Positions 1-10,449 of a DNA stretch of 60,000 bases are shown piece by piece; position 1 is the first letter of the stretch, and every line of letters starts with the position of its first letter. The notes under the pieces were generated by a model. The model was not told the DNA's origin and did not search any database. It saw only the letters and a program-made list of their open reading frames with translations. Source of the stretch: Diphasiastrum complanatum (lineage: Eukaryota; Streptophyta; Lycopodiopsida; Lycopodiales; Lycopodiaceae). The stretch lies in contig CM055112.1 of the NCBI GenBank assembly GCA_029204225.1, forward strand, positions 29,604,703 through 29,664,702. Reading direction: 5' to 3'. The position numbers and the translations under genes are program-made.

Positions 1-948
1 ATCGTTGTGTCCTCGCACGTGCATGCTTCAATGTCTCAGTTACTGGTTTAATATTTCTTGAAGTGAGAATGGCTGCCATAGATAATAGAATGGTAGACTG
101 TAAGCTCTGAATTTCATATGAACTTGTCACATTGGCATCAGGGCATAGGCTTGTGTTAGCTCGAATCAATTCATGATTCCAAGATGTCAATTGCTCCTCA
201 ATTTTCTGTTTTAGCAACTCTGCTTCTAGTCAACAGGCACTAGGGATCCATTATTCCAGTCACAAAGTTTCTAAGAAGGAAATTCTGAGTAGAATCAAAA
301 GTTCAAGGACCTAAAGCGGAGGCTTTCATGAAGAAGTCATCAATGAAAGACCTTGTTGGACATTGGTTAATAATGATCTAGAAAACCAATGTACAGTCAC
401 TTCCTACTTGTGCAGTTTCTATTTTTATTAGAAAGTTCTTGAAACATGCAGAATTACATGGAAATTCGAACAGTCTGTTGAAATACTCTATAGATTGAAA
501 ATAGAGTCCAAATCCACCTTGCTTTTGTCAAGTCGAATTGATGTCTATATTGACCTTGGGTCGGGATTTTTTTAATTCTAAATCGACCTTGACAGGTCGA
601 ATCGAGTCAAAGACTAAATCGATCCTTTGGGTCGAATTCTTTGATCCTTTGGGTCGAATTAGAATTCGGCCCTACATCTATTTCGACCGAGGATCAAAAC
701 TTAATTTTCGGGATCGAAATGACGACTTTAGTATGACAACTTATTTTCACATTCGTTCTTCACGACCCAAATAAGGATGAAACCTTCTTGTAATAATCTA
801 GTAGCATCCATAGGATCCTTATATAAGTAGTAGGACATGTAAGGTTGAGTATGGCAAAACAAGTGCAAGTCCATTGTAATTGGAGATTGTAGCACACTCG
901 TTTATGGAAGAAATTGGCAGTGTATGCTGCATTGTAGGTGTTAGAAAT
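1..948. other. Unassigned repeat-like sequence, possible LTR remnant
   Basis: No coding region is supported here. From about 535 to 720 the motif GTCGAAT recurs, and GATCCTTTGGGTCGAATT occurs twice (about 618-661). A TATA-like TTATATAAG near 820 and a TAGCACACTCGTTT string near 892 also occur in the copia-type LTR at 5289-5774, so 780-905 may be the decayed end of a related LTR. Confidence 0.35.
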
Positions 949-1007
949 AATAAACGATAATGTTAGTTTCCCATAGGTTACTTTGACCCAAAAGGTCGAG
1001 ACTTCTA
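949..1007 (+). repeat. Truncated start of a copia-type LTR
   Basis: About 58 bases beginning TGTTAGAAATAATAAA match, almost base for base, the first 58 bases of the LTR at 5289. Similarity stops abruptly after GGTCGAGACTT, so this copy is broken, probably by the insertion or deletion that brought in the hAT remnant next to it. It shows that this LTR family is present at least twice in the window. Confidence 0.7.
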
Positions 1008-1091
1008 TGTAGTATGATCTATTTAGTATCTACTTAGTACTAATTGGGTCCTGGGATGATGGATCACATGTTAGAATTTAGAAATTATAAT

Positions 1092-1343
1092 TTATGGCTT
1101 ACAAGTTACCTGGATAGGCTCTGCGGTGGTCTGGAGTCTACCCAAAAGTCTCAGGTTGGCGTGTACGTACACCAACCTCTCCAACTGTGCAGATGAGAGT
1201 CGATTCCTCTTCTTTGTGTGAATCATGGAATGAACACTCCAGTTTCTCTCACAAGCGACTGCAGTGCAGTCCTGTGCGAGAATCCTGATGGCAAGGCGAC
1301 GCAATTTGGGGACATCAACCCCAAACGTCGACCACCATGACAC
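1092..1343 (-). pseudogene. hAT transposase, C-terminal dimerisation domain (remnant)
   Basis: The minus-strand reading frame begins WWSTFGVDVPKLRRLAIRIL and continues with ACERNWS, KKRNRLS and LERLVYVHANLRLL. This is the hallmark pattern of the hAT family C-terminal dimerisation domain (W..yG...P.L..lA..iL, ERnWS...IHtkkRnrL). Only this end of the transposase is present. The matching N-terminal BED zinc finger lies about 1.5 kb upstream on the same strand (2905-3061), and a gypsy fragment sits between them. The catalytic core was not found, so the gene is not functional. Confidence 0.8.
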
Positions 1344-1778
1344 GGGACGTAGCTAGCCTGAATCACAGCTCAAGGGGCAGTTAGTACTTACTACTAGCAA
1401 GTTGCAACCAAGTTCCAACAAGTTACAATATGATTGACTAATTGTGCAGTAAAATATGAAGTAACAAGTTTAAACTATAATGGACCATGGTCAGTTTATT
1501 ACCCTCTCTCAAAAGCGCCAGGCCAGTGGCAAACTCCAAGGTCTCCTACCTGAAAATCTGAAGCTCATTCAGCAGGTTATCCTACTCGCGTACATCAGGA
1601 TAAACTCGGGAAATACAAGCATTCCAACCATCCCTGAGCTCCCTATCTATGAACTGCTCTTGGATAGAGTATGTGGGCCATGGCATGTAGGGGCTTATGA
1701 AACCACTCCCACCTGCTCAACCAAAGGAGCCGGACCTCCGCAAGCCTGCAAGAATCAAGATTGAAGACACATTAATAA

Positions 1779-2640
1779 TTATACTATATAGTACAAACTC
1801 AGCTCGTTTATCATAGGCATTCTACTAAGGGCATCTGCTACTGTATTGAATTTCCCCCGTCTATATCTGATAGACATATCAAACTCTTGCATCAACTCTG
1901 CCCAACGAGCTTTCCGACCTCTAAGCTCAGGTTGATTGCAAAGGTATCTGAGACTTTCATGGTCTGTCAGGACCTCAAAGTTGGCACCATACAAATAATG
2001 CCTCCAAGTCTTAAGGGCATGAACTATAGAAAAGAGTTCCTTTTCATAGGCGCTGTACCTAGTCTGAGCTGGCTCGAGTTTTTTACTCTCGAACGCAACT
2101 GGTCGTCCACCCTGAGTTAATACAACACCAACTGCAAAGTCGCTAGCATCTGTGGCTGATTGGGGTCGATGACTTTTAAAAACTGAAAGTCTTTTTGAGG
2201 AGGCTGCTCAGAAAGGGGTTGCTGTATCGCCCTCTTTCTACCCACTGAATCATCACAGATTTGAGCATATCTAAGAGCTTGCTCTAGGGTAGTAGGCGAG
2301 TTTCTCTGAACCTCTACTTTATATTCATCCTTGAGGCCACGGACAAATCCCCTGATTTTCTGATAGTCATCCATATTTTTAGTCTTTAAAATTGCCTCTC
2401 GATACTGCAAGATATATTGGATTAGGGACTTGTCCATTACCCAGGCTTCCTAGGCTCTATCAAGTTCATTTTTCGGTAGGAATTCTCTTAGGAAGGCCTC
2501 TTCAAAAGCCTTCTATGACCAGGGAGTCTGCCCAGTCTCCTGGAGATTTAACCACCACTTATAGGCCATGGGCCCTAAGGAAAGACTGGCCTCAATAGCT
2601 TGCAAATGGTCAAGGGTCTAAAAGTAGGAGGCTTTAAGTC
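1779..2640 (-). pseudogene. Ty3/gypsy element with gag joined to RNase H by internal deletion
   Basis: On the minus strand a gag stretch (LQAIEASLSLGPMAYKWWLN, then YQKIRGFVRGLKDEYKVEVQ and LEQALRYAQIC) runs from about 2640 to 2170, with stop codons. It is followed, after a join near 2150, by an RNase H stretch (TDASDFAVGVVLTQGGRPVA, SAYEKELFSIVHALKTWRHY, FEVLTDHESLRYL, FNTVADALSRMP) down to about 1800. In an intact gypsy element these domains are separated by the zinc knuckle, protease and reverse transcriptase, all missing here. The element is therefore an internally deleted copy. Its 5' LTR fragment lies just upstream at 2690-2907. Confidence 0.8.
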
Positions 2641-2689
2641 TTTAAAGACACTGGGGTGAGACCGCATAGGCTCACCCGAAACTATTGGA

Positions 2690-2907
2690 AGTGGCCGACT
2701 GCACGTCGGGACCCAATGTGGGGCCCTATCCTGCTGACAGGGTCCCTATGCTGTGTTAGGCCCGCCATGACTATGGACCGTGCTGGGGCACACTACTCAC
2801 ACTATCATGCCCTGTTGGTCGTGTACCCTGGACACGACCCTGACTGTGGTATCTGACCTCCTGTGTTCTCTAGGGTTCGGCACTGGTCATGTGCTCGTAA
2901 CACTCCC
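2690..2907 (-). repeat. Gypsy LTR fragment, inverted relative to 7195-7400
   Basis: Read on the minus strand, this segment matches the plus-strand LTR at about 7195-7400: shared strings include CAGTGCCGAACCCTAGAGAA, GGTCAGATACCACAGTCAG and CATGGCGGGCCTAACACAGC. It belongs to the deleted gypsy element at 1779-2640. Similarity ends at both sides, at the hAT zinc-finger exon on one side and at the start of the leader on the other, so only the middle part of the LTR survives. Confidence 0.75.
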
Positions 2908-3061
2908 TCCCCCTCAAACGTAAGAAATGTGCCCTGATGCGTGTGGGCCCTCCAGTGTAAGACTGGTGACAGTATCTGCAAGTCCATCTCTTTGTGCCCG
3001 ATGTGCCATAGGCCGCAGCGATGGTGACGTGATCCCACAAGGGATCTCTCTCCCTTGGCAT
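2905..3061 (-). pseudogene. hAT transposase, BED zinc finger (N-terminal remnant)
   Basis: The minus-strand frame reads DPLWDHVTI, then GTKRWTCRYCHQSYTGG and TRIRAHFLRLRGREC. This is a BED-type zinc finger: a leading aromatic-rich segment, C-x2-C, then the H...C pair. BED fingers sit at the N-terminus of hAT transposases and bind the element ends. The frame runs straight into gypsy LTR sequence after about 2905, so the gypsy element inserted inside the hAT gene. The C-terminal hAT domain is at 1092-1343. Confidence 0.75.
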
Positions 3062-3066
3062 GGTGG

Positions 3067-3068
<2 letters not shown>

Positions 3069-3111
<43 letters not shown>
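3069..3111. repeat. (CT)n microsatellite
   Basis: An uninterrupted CT tract of about 43 bases, immediately 5' of the hAT zinc-finger remnant. Open frames through it (poly-Ser-Leu or poly-Arg-Glu) are artefacts. Confidence 0.95.
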
Positions 3112-3113
<2 letters not shown>

Positions 3114-3368
3114 GAGTCAAATCTCACTCTCAACTCTCGAGTGACGAGTCTGAGGTCTCTAATATCTATGTAGTACACCGGGTACTCTAAATTCTAATCT
3201 AGTTTCTAACCCTAACCGCTAACTTCTAACTCCAAAGTTCTAACTAGACTCTAGTAACTACTAAGTTCTAACTCGGACTAACTCCTAAGTTCTAACTTCT
3301 AACTAAGTAGCTACCCAGGTCCCACACCCCTCTCACAATGCCCCGGGCCCACATTGAACCCCATCAAG

Positions 3369-3524
3369 ATTCAACACACACACAATGCCACACACACAAT
3401 CACTCACACATACACCCAAACACACACACACACACAGTGCACACACACAATCTCAGTGCTCACACAAACTCACAGTGCACAAATCTCAAGACTCACACAC
3501 ACACACACACAATATCACACACCA

Positions 3525-3606
<82 letters not shown>

Positions 3607-3642
3607 ATCTCAATGGCAAATGCACACACACACACACGTGAC

Positions 3643-3708
<66 letters not shown>
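3369..3708. repeat. Compound (CA)n/(CT)n microsatellite cluster
   Basis: Imperfect CA repeats (3369-3525) pass into a pure CT tract (about 3530-3584), a second CA tract (3584-3606), and another pure CT tract (about 3645-3708). Long open frames on both strands here are low-complexity artefacts, not genes. Confidence 0.95.
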
Positions 3709-3711
<3 letters not shown>

Positions 3712-3765
3712 CGTGAACAGACGAACAGACCCGTCACCCGTTTGGAAATCGTTTAGGGCCCAGCA

Positions 3766-3840
3766 AACGGTTCGAACGGTTCGAACCGGACGATTCGATG
3801 GTTCGAACCGTGAGAGGCGGTTCGAACCGCGGTTCGATGC
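3766..3840. repeat. Cluster of GGTTCGAACC-type palindromes
   Basis: Four TTCGAA cores (near 3771, 3780, 3802 and 3821), most flanked by GG/CC to make GGTTCGAACCG, fall within 75 bases, with further partial copies (GATTCGATGG, GGTTCGATGC). It resembles a tRNA T-loop string but no tRNA fold is present. Function unknown. Confidence 0.6.
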
Positions 3841-3954
3841 AACCTTGGTTCCTACATCCATCTAATGCGTGGTTCGACACACTCTGGTGCTGATTTTTCA
3901 GATTTTTGCTGGTTTTTGTGTCTTTTAGGGGTTTGAAAAAGTTTATCTTCTAGG

Positions 3955-5288
3955 ATGGTTCTTATGGCAATAGATTTGGGAGCAATTCGTACTTGTTCGG
4001 GCGAAGATATGTTGGATGGCACCAACTATTCTTCATGGAGTTGCAAGCTGAGGTTTGGCATCGCTGTGATGATCAAGATTTTATCAGTAACAAGATCTAT
4101 CTTATATCATTTGAGATTTTGCAAGACTTCTAAAAGTGCTTGGGAAACACTTTTCAAGATGTACCGAATAAAGGATTCATCGTCATGCTTTCTCCTCTCT
4201 ACTTCATCCTCTTTGAAGGTAGAAGAGCAAAGGCATGCAAAGTTTGATCATTATCTTTTTACAAGTACAAGTTTGCATCAGAATGTTGGTATGGTAGAGC
4301 ATTCTTCTTTTCTTGAGCCATTTGTTGCAAATGATGGATGCATTAGCGAAGAACTTTATGAGCAAGCTTCTCAAGTTCATGTTTTGGAAAAGGCTGAAAT
4401 CAAGCATTCTTTGAAGCCATTTTGTACTAATGGAGGACGGGAAAAAATCATGTCAATTAGTACATTGGTTCAAAGTGGCGTGTTGCTGGATTTTTTGGGT
4501 GTTCAAAGTGGCAAGCTGCTGGTTTTTTCTTGAAGATGGTGGACAGCAGATTCAGACATGGTTTATTGATCATTTTCAGCCTATGTTACATCGTGAGCAT
4601 CCTATTATGCATCGGGAACGGCCTGCGGAAGGTTTTTGGACAACAAGGTCCACATTTGGAACACTTTGGACAACAAAGTGTTGGTGATTTTGTGGCTGTT
4701 GGACAGCCTGCTACAGCCTCTTGTTGGCTGTCCGAGTCTTTGCGGGATAGCAAAGCATCTTTTTACTTTGGAGGAAACACACATGCCTCACCAAAATCAG
4801 TACCTTATGCTGATTTTCCTATTTTGATGCTTACTTATGATGACGGTGTTGCCTTACCTAGTGTTGGTGAGCAAATCATTGATAGTAAGATTCAGGAGGA
4901 TGTGATGGTAAAAGAGTATCATACTCTTCTTTATGTTTCTTGTGGTAAGAAGACTTATGGAATCATGTGGGAACCATTGATGGATTGCAAATCCATATTT
5001 CGGCTTGTGACTGGTTTTTTGGTTACTTACTTTGGATGGAGCATGCTTGTCTTCACTCTTCGACTTGATGCTACCGCACTTCGTATTCTACATCTCTTCT
5101 ACTTCGGCTACTTCGACTACTTCAAGCTGAAGTTTTTTTTTGGCGGCATTAAGCTTGGACAACAAGCTACATCTTTTCTTTTTCGGCTACATGGAGTTTT
5201 GGGCAGCATGCAACAATTTGCATTTTGTTGCAATTTTTCCATTCTACTTCATGTCATGTTATGTTTTCACATTATCAATTAAGGAGGG
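3955..5288 (+). pseudogene. Copia-like element internal region, gag remnant without pol
   Basis: The frame from 3955 contains LDGTNYSSWSCKLRF and SKSAWETLFKMYRIKD, typical of the copia gag (UBN2-type) N-terminal half, but much of the normal middle is missing and the frame ends at 4533. A second overlapping frame, 4530-5282 (250 residues), has no motif I recognise. No protease, integrase or reverse transcriptase is visible. The internal region ends in the purine tract AAGGAGGG, directly before the LTR at 5289. This suggests a small non-autonomous copia-derived element that kept its 3' end. Confidence 0.6.
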
Positions 5289-5774
5289 TGTTAGAAATAA
5301 TAAATGATAATGTTAGTTTCCCATAGGTTACTTTGACCCAAAAGGTCGAGACTTGTGTAACCATGGGTTAGGTTTATTCTTTAGCCCATGTTAAGTTAGT
5401 TTTAGCTAAGTTGGACCCACCCCATTTTGGTCTAGTAATAACTCGTGGGTCCAAGTAAAGTCTAATTATGTTAAGGGGCCCTATCTTGACTTTTGGGGGT
5501 GCCCTATAATTAGTAGTGGAAGGTTCTAGAACTTAGGGTTTGGAAGAGTCTAGGCCCTTGGATGGCCTATTTATATGTACTCATTATTCAATTGTAATTC
5601 ATTCCCTTTCAAGCATTGCTACTACTTTCTCTCTCCTTGAGGGTGCCTAACCCTCTCCCTCTTCTTCTTGTATATGGAGATTGAATGTTAGAAGGATCTT
5701 GGCACTTTGATTTCCTACAGTAGGATCTGAATGTGTGCAAGATTGATCATTCTAGCACACTCGTTTTGTGAACA
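5289..5774 (+). repeat. Copia-type 3' LTR
   Basis: The LTR starts with TG right after the polypurine tract AAGGAGGG. It contains a TATA-like TATTTATATG near 5570 and pyrimidine-rich sequence after it, and probably ends near GTGAACA at 5774. The right boundary is approximate because no primer-binding site or second full copy is visible. The first 58 bases recur at 949-1007. Confidence 0.6.
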
Positions 5775-6109
5775 GATTTTTTTACGCATATTTTATCAGT
5801 AATCAAAGTTTTTAGTTTTGTCGATTCAACAATATTGTTTGTGTATGAATCATGTCCAATTACTTTCATTTATGAATGTGCTTTGTTTTCAATCTTTCTG
5901 CTCATGTGTTTCAGTCAATTCCCATTCGATTTGTTTGTCTTTGTCCACCATTTGTGAGATTTGTCATCGACCCTAAAAGAGCTACTAACATCCTGGTGGA
6001 ATTGCCTTTGTTTGTTTCAGCACCTCAAGTAGTCCTTTAGTATCAAAGCTTGATTATGATTTGATTGAAAATCTATAACAGACTCACAGACGAATACTTA
6101 TTCTTCTTC

Positions 6110-6333
6110 CCAGTCCTCAAGAACCACTTCATCTTCATCTACTAATCCATCTCCATCTCCTTGCCAGAAGCAAAAAAATCATGTCAAGCTTGAATACGAC
6201 AAAAAATATGAAGTCAAGAATCTTGAAGTTCTATTATCTTGGATCGAAGATCTCGATGTCCATTTTGAAGACAATGGTTACATTGACAAGGATATGATAA
6301 TTTTGCAACTTAAGAAGCGAGCTTCTCTAAGGT
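6110..6333 (+). pseudogene. Possible retrotransposon gag N-terminal remnant
   Basis: An open stretch reads VKLEYDKKYEVKNLEVLLSW followed by IEDLDVHFEDNGYIDKDMII and LQLKKRAS, then stops. The pattern (a short W-containing segment, acidic residues, DK, L.LKK.A) resembles the start of gypsy gag proteins. It is too short for firm assignment. It ends next to the inverted gypsy LTR start at 6464. Confidence 0.35.
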
Positions 6334-6339
6334 GAGCAG

Positions 6340-6464
6340 CAATAGGCGACACGTGACCACCTAGGATGCTGACGTTTGGCACTAAAATATGTCGATAACG
6401 CTAGACCTGCGTCTTGCCCCTTGCGAGGCCGTCACTGAAGGGCGTACCGTTATGGTACATGACA
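6340..6464 (-). repeat. Start of a gypsy (chromovirus) 3' LTR, minus strand
   Basis: On the minus strand a polypurine stretch GGGAGAGGGAA is followed by TGTCATG, the same start as the plus-strand LTR at 7000. It lies just downstream of the minus-strand chromodomain at 6490-6693, as expected for a chromovirus 3' end. The LTR is truncated toward 6340. Confidence 0.55.
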
Positions 6465-6489
6465 TTCCCTCTCCCATAAAAACTTCCTT

Positions 6490-6693
6490 CTATGGGAGAA
6501 AACGAGGGAATCTAAGTCTCAAATCGTCTTCCTTTTCCCAGGTGTCCTCGTCATTTGACCTACCTTTCCAACGAATCAGATGTTCAGAATCCAAATGATT
6601 ACTCAACTGATAAAGTCGGGCATCCATGATCCTATCCGGCTCATGGGGTATAAAGGCAGTCAAATCCTCCAATAACACTAGATACTTTCCCAC
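6490..6693 (-). pseudogene. Chromodomain at gypsy integrase C-terminus (minus strand)
   Basis: The frame reads PHEPDRIMDARLYQL, then EHLIRWKGRSNDEDTWE and ends RLRFPRFLP. LIRWKG..NDEDTWE is the chromodomain signature found at the C-terminus of chromovirus (gypsy) integrases, where it is thought to guide integration to marked chromatin. Only this piece of pol survives. A related plus-strand copy lies at 6810-6966, pointing the other way. Confidence 0.75.
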
Positions 6694-6809
6694 TTCCTGT
6701 TGGGAATTTCCAATGGATGTAACAGACCAGCTACTTTGAGTCTTTCCGCTTTGTTACTGGCATTGTTCACACTTTTGAACATAGAAGTATCTTCCGTTAA
6801 TCGAATTTG

Positions 6810-6966
6810 CCCATTTCCTACCCGAAAAGATCTTGGATACAAGAACTAAACGATTGAGGAATCGTATAGTTACCGAGCATCTGGTTCGATGGAAGGGATG
6901 TACAGACGATGATGATTCCTGGGAACAGGAAGGAAGCTTAAGGGAGGAACTTTCCCAGTTTTAAGT
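6810..6966 (+). pseudogene. Chromodomain at gypsy integrase C-terminus (plus strand)
   Basis: The frame reads PEKILDTRTKRLRNRIVTEH then LVRWKGCTDDDDSWEQE and ends before TAAG. LVRWKG...DDSWE is the chromodomain signature of chromoviruses. It is followed within about 30 bases by the purine tract AAGGGGGAGAGAA and the LTR at 7000, the normal order at a chromovirus 3' end. Confidence 0.75.
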
Positions 6967-6999
6967 TTTGAGGACAGAACTTGAATAAGGGGGAGAGAA

Positions 7000-7549
7000 T
7001 GTCATGCCCATGACTGGTCTCGGATAGCGTGTCCACGCTAGGGATCAGTAGACCAACAACCCGTAAGTTAATTGTGACTATAAGGGAATTGGGGCCCTTA
7101 TGTGTACATGGTCATAATTAATGGTTGTAGGCCTAAACACATGGTGGTGGAGTTGGTATGGGTCTTTCAATGAGTCATTGGGGAACTGGATGACGTCGCC
7201 CAGTGTTACGAGCACGTAACCAGTGCCGAACCCTAGAGAACACAAGAGGTCAGATACCACAGTCAGCGTACATGACCAACAGGGCAAGACAGTGTGAGTA
7301 GTGTGCCCCGGCACGATCCATAGCCATGGCGGGCCTAACACAGCCTAGGGACCATGTCAGCAGGATAGGGCCCCACGTTGGGTCCCAACGTGCAGTCGGC
7401 CACGTCAATGCCACGTGGCCGACACTTGGCAGTATGCATGCTACTAGTCCTCACACTGGGCTAGGAGGGGCTTGCTCCATATCAGGGAGTAGGCAAGGTT
7501 GGGTGGATTAGTTAGTGTTTGCCCTACTGTGGTGTTGAGACCTCTAACA
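7000..7549 (+). repeat. Complete gypsy LTR
   Basis: The LTR begins TGTCATGCCCATGAC directly after a polypurine tract and ends CTCTAACA at 7549. A primer-binding site follows at 7551. It therefore has the marks of both a 3' LTR (chromodomain and purine tract upstream) and a 5' LTR (primer site and leader downstream), as would result from two elements sharing one LTR through recombination. Its middle part matches, inverted, 2690-2907. Confidence 0.75.
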
Positions 7550-7550
7550 C

Positions 7551-7563
7551 TGGTATTAGAGCC
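7551..7563 (+). promoter_or_regulatory. Retroelement primer-binding site
   Basis: TGGTATTAGAGCC follows the LTR end by one base. It is close to the initiator-tRNA-Met complement TGGTATCAGAGC used by many plant LTR elements. Confidence 0.7.
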
Positions 7564-8600
7564 ATCTCCATCTTTGGGAGCTTAGTTTCAGCAAGAGAGA
7601 AATCTATCGGAGTGTAGGAAAGAATTCTCTAACTTTCATAGTAGAGGAGATCCATCGCTGTAGAAACAGCTGTCTATTGAGTAAATCTTTGTAGAATTAC
7701 TTACTTTTTTGATAGAATCTGGACCAGATTTCTGGAGCAGGCTAGTCGCTGCAAAATCAGCCTTCATCTCTGATTTTTGCCATCAAATTCGGGGAGTCAG
7801 AGCGGATTTTGAAGGGAACAGAGAGGGCAGGTCCAGCGCTGAAGGAACCTCCTTAATTTCTGATTTTTGGAACTACCTTTGGCCTCAGATCAGAGGATTT
7901 TTGAGCAATCAGACCCCTGTCCAGCTAGCGAGGGTTACCCTTACAACAAATCAGATTTTGTTCACAAATTCTAGCCTTTGATTCGGATTTTCCAGATCAG
8001 AAACAGCAGTTAGATTAAGATCAGACTAGCAAGTTATTGTCTCCTTGAAATTCCGGATTTTTAGATCGATTTGGTGGCTTCAAACCTGAGTTTTTGGGGC
8101 AGCAGACCAGTATCTTTGACAGCGAGGGTAGCTGGTGATCCAATCTGATTTTTCTTGTAAATTCGGACCTTCAACTTTGGTTTTTGGGGACAGCAAACCC
8201 ACAGCTCAACCAGCGAGGGTGGAGGACCAATCAACTCAAAAATTGTTGCAGTTTGAGAAGACAGATTGGACAGCTGTGGAAGAACTGAGGGGCTTTCTTG
8301 TTTTTCTCTCTGGAAGTACAGTCCTAAAAAAGAGTAAGTATTCTGCTTTCGTTTTTTTCCGGTTTAGTCAATCTTTTTTCTTATTTTCAGTCAGAAGTTA
8401 AGGTACATCTCTTTCGGTTCCGAAAATGACCACTCCTCAAGGACCTGATCAACCCCCGGAGAGAGGCATCGAATCCACTTCCCTTCGCCTTCCGACACCT
8501 AGTCCTATCATTCCTCTGAGACTAATCCATCTACTATAGATACTCAGCCACAACATACACCGCCATGTTCTACAAATCGTATTCAAGCGTAAACTTCATT
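7564..8600 (+). mobile_element. Gypsy leader with gag start, truncated
   Basis: A long leader follows the primer site. Its open frames share no recognisable domain. The phrase CCAGCGAGGGT and related strings recur (near 7921, 8120 and 8210), together with repeated GATTTT(T/C)GG segments, which gives the leader a loose repeat structure. A likely gag start is the ATG near 8426 (MTTPQGPDQPPERG). Coding sense is lost by about 8600, so the element is cut short. Confidence 0.45.
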
Positions 8601-8689
8601 CCCTTTGACTATGAATCCTTGTTGTTGCTCCACATAAACTTCCTCTTCAAGAATGATTTGACATATGCTTGCTGAATTCACCAATTAAA

Positions 8690-8840
8690 ATTAGTGGCAA
8701 TAGCCAAGATAGTTCTATTGGTATGCATTTTAGCTATGGGAGTTTCACTAGTGGCATTGTACTTGATTGAATATGCCCACTTGGTGCCAATTGACTTCTT
8801 GACATTACTTCTCTTTACGAGCCCCCAAGCATCATAACTT
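8690..8840 (-). pseudogene. Copia reverse transcriptase fragment
   Basis: The minus strand reads YDAWGLVKRSNVKKSIGTKW followed by AYSIKYN, and then, after an apparent deletion, RTILAIATNFNW. These match the first conserved block of copia reverse transcriptase (W.LV..P.gkk.IG.KWvyk.KYn) and the later vR.llaiA....W block. About 30 residues that normally lie between them are missing or scrambled. No flanking copia genes are visible. Confidence 0.7.
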
Positions 8841-8869
8841 GTTGGAGAGTACAATGAATGAGGGCACAA

Positions 8870-10019
8870 GAAGTGCCAAGGATGGGGATACTAAGAGACA
8901 AGAGGCATGAGTTACATAAGTTACACAAGATTTGGGAGCTACATAGGAGTTACACAAGAGGTAGGAGTCCAAAAGTCACGTCCTAGGTACATTTCTAGAG
9001 AGAGAGTAGAAAAGAACTTTGTTCCTACTAACTTGGCCTAGAGAACTTAAGCCAACTTACTTGTGTGTGGGTGGAAGGGGGGGGCGTGTGTGGCATGGAT
9101 TATTAACGTGGGGGCCCTTATAGAGAAACAAACTTAGGTTATTACATGGTACTTAAAATGGGTACTTTTCTAAAAGGTTCAGGGTAAGCGATGCAATCGC
9201 TTCAATGAGCTTGACAAAGGTGCAACAGGCCCGAGTGAAGAGGACATTTATGATTGAGGAGACCAACAAGCCTGAGGTAACAAGAAACATATCCTTAAAG
9301 ATTTGAGGAATGCCTGAATGAAAAGATGCACAAGAGAAAGATAGGCCTTAGAGATGAGGACTATGAAGATCGAGAGACTTTTGCTGAGTTGAGGGATGAC
9401 AAGAGGTAGCTAAGTTAGAGAGATTAAAACACCTGACAGATAAAGCCAAATGAGGAAAGCTCAAGTGAAACTTCTTTGAAAAGATACTAAAGCTTGAGAC
9501 AGAACAAATAAGCCCAATAGATCAGGCATCAACAACATATTGTACCCTGAACATAACTAGGTCTGAGCTGGTCTTTTATGTTGATTATAGTCCAAGAGAT
9601 TGCAAAAGAAACAAATTAGAGAGATAAGAAAAATAAAATTAAAGATAAAAGAGATGACCAATTCAAGTGGTCACAAGTCGAGTGACTTGCTGCACAATGA
9701 GTCCATTTGAAATCGTGACTTGAATGGTAATATCACATGGATTGTTCAGATTGAAGGGCTTGAGTAGTCAACTCTTGAAACAATTCACTCGAACTAAAAA
9801 TCAGCAAACCAATATTCATGATAAATCAACCAATATTGATCCAAATTTGATGCAAAGTAGATCAAAAACTTTGGACTAGAATGCCCTACAAATGAAAATG
9901 CTCTACCATTATAATAAACATATGAATTGAATAAAAACGGGATTGAATATCACACATAAGATAATCAAGAAAAAGCCCCTAAGCAGCATACCTTAGGTAC
10001 TAGGCCAATTACCATTGAA
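8870..10019. other. No gene identified
   Basis: AT-rich sequence with stops in all frames. A short stretch near 9190-9500 has a codon-like look but no domain I recognise. It may be old retroelement sequence. Confidence 0.4.
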
Positions 10020-10434
10020 GGGCATGTCATTTATGGACTCGGCTCATTGCATTCGCCGCGTCCATTTACATTTACAGTTACTTTACTTTATGCATAGGCC
10101 CTTTTTTATTGATTAGTGACATTCAGACTATATGGTTGGCCTTTGGCCTTATTATTCATTATTAGGCCATTTGGACATATTACTGGAGAGTGGGGGCCTT
10201 CTTGGAGGGCGCACTATTATCCCTCCCAGTTGGGCCCTAGCCACTGGAAGCTTCCTTTTAGGGCTTCCTCTTGGCTATAAGTAGGGAAACTGTGTCATTT
10301 GTCATTCAGCTGATGAAATTGATCTCTCTCTTTAGCCTCCTTAATCTCTCTCTTTCCTGCTTTCTAGGGTTAAGTCTTGCTTATGTGATGCTTTCATAGC
10401 TTAGTTCTAGATCAGCTGTGGCTCTATTTGTAAC
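10020..10434 (+). repeat. LTR (3' part) of a gypsy-type element
   Basis: The segment contains a TATA-like GGCTATAAGTAGGG near 10273 and a pyrimidine-rich stretch (ATCTCTCTCTTTAGCC), and ends just before a primer-binding site at 10436. The left boundary is a guess. Confidence 0.5.
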
Positions 10435-10435
10435 T

Positions 10436-10449
10436 TGGTATTAGAGCAC
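10436..10449 (+). promoter_or_regulatory. Retroelement primer-binding site
   Basis: TGGTATTAGAGCAC, close to the initiator-tRNA-Met complement used by plant LTR retrotransposons, follows the LTR after a 1-2 base gap. Confidence 0.7.

Noticed and set aside
3766-3840. tRNA genes suggested by GGTTCGAA strings
   Set aside because: No D-loop, anticodon arm or acceptor stem can be formed around them.
3338-3865. Long open frames on both strands through CA/CT tracts
   Set aside because: Poly-His-Thr, Ser-Leu or Arg-Glu translations are dictated by the microsatellites; there is no start context or homology.
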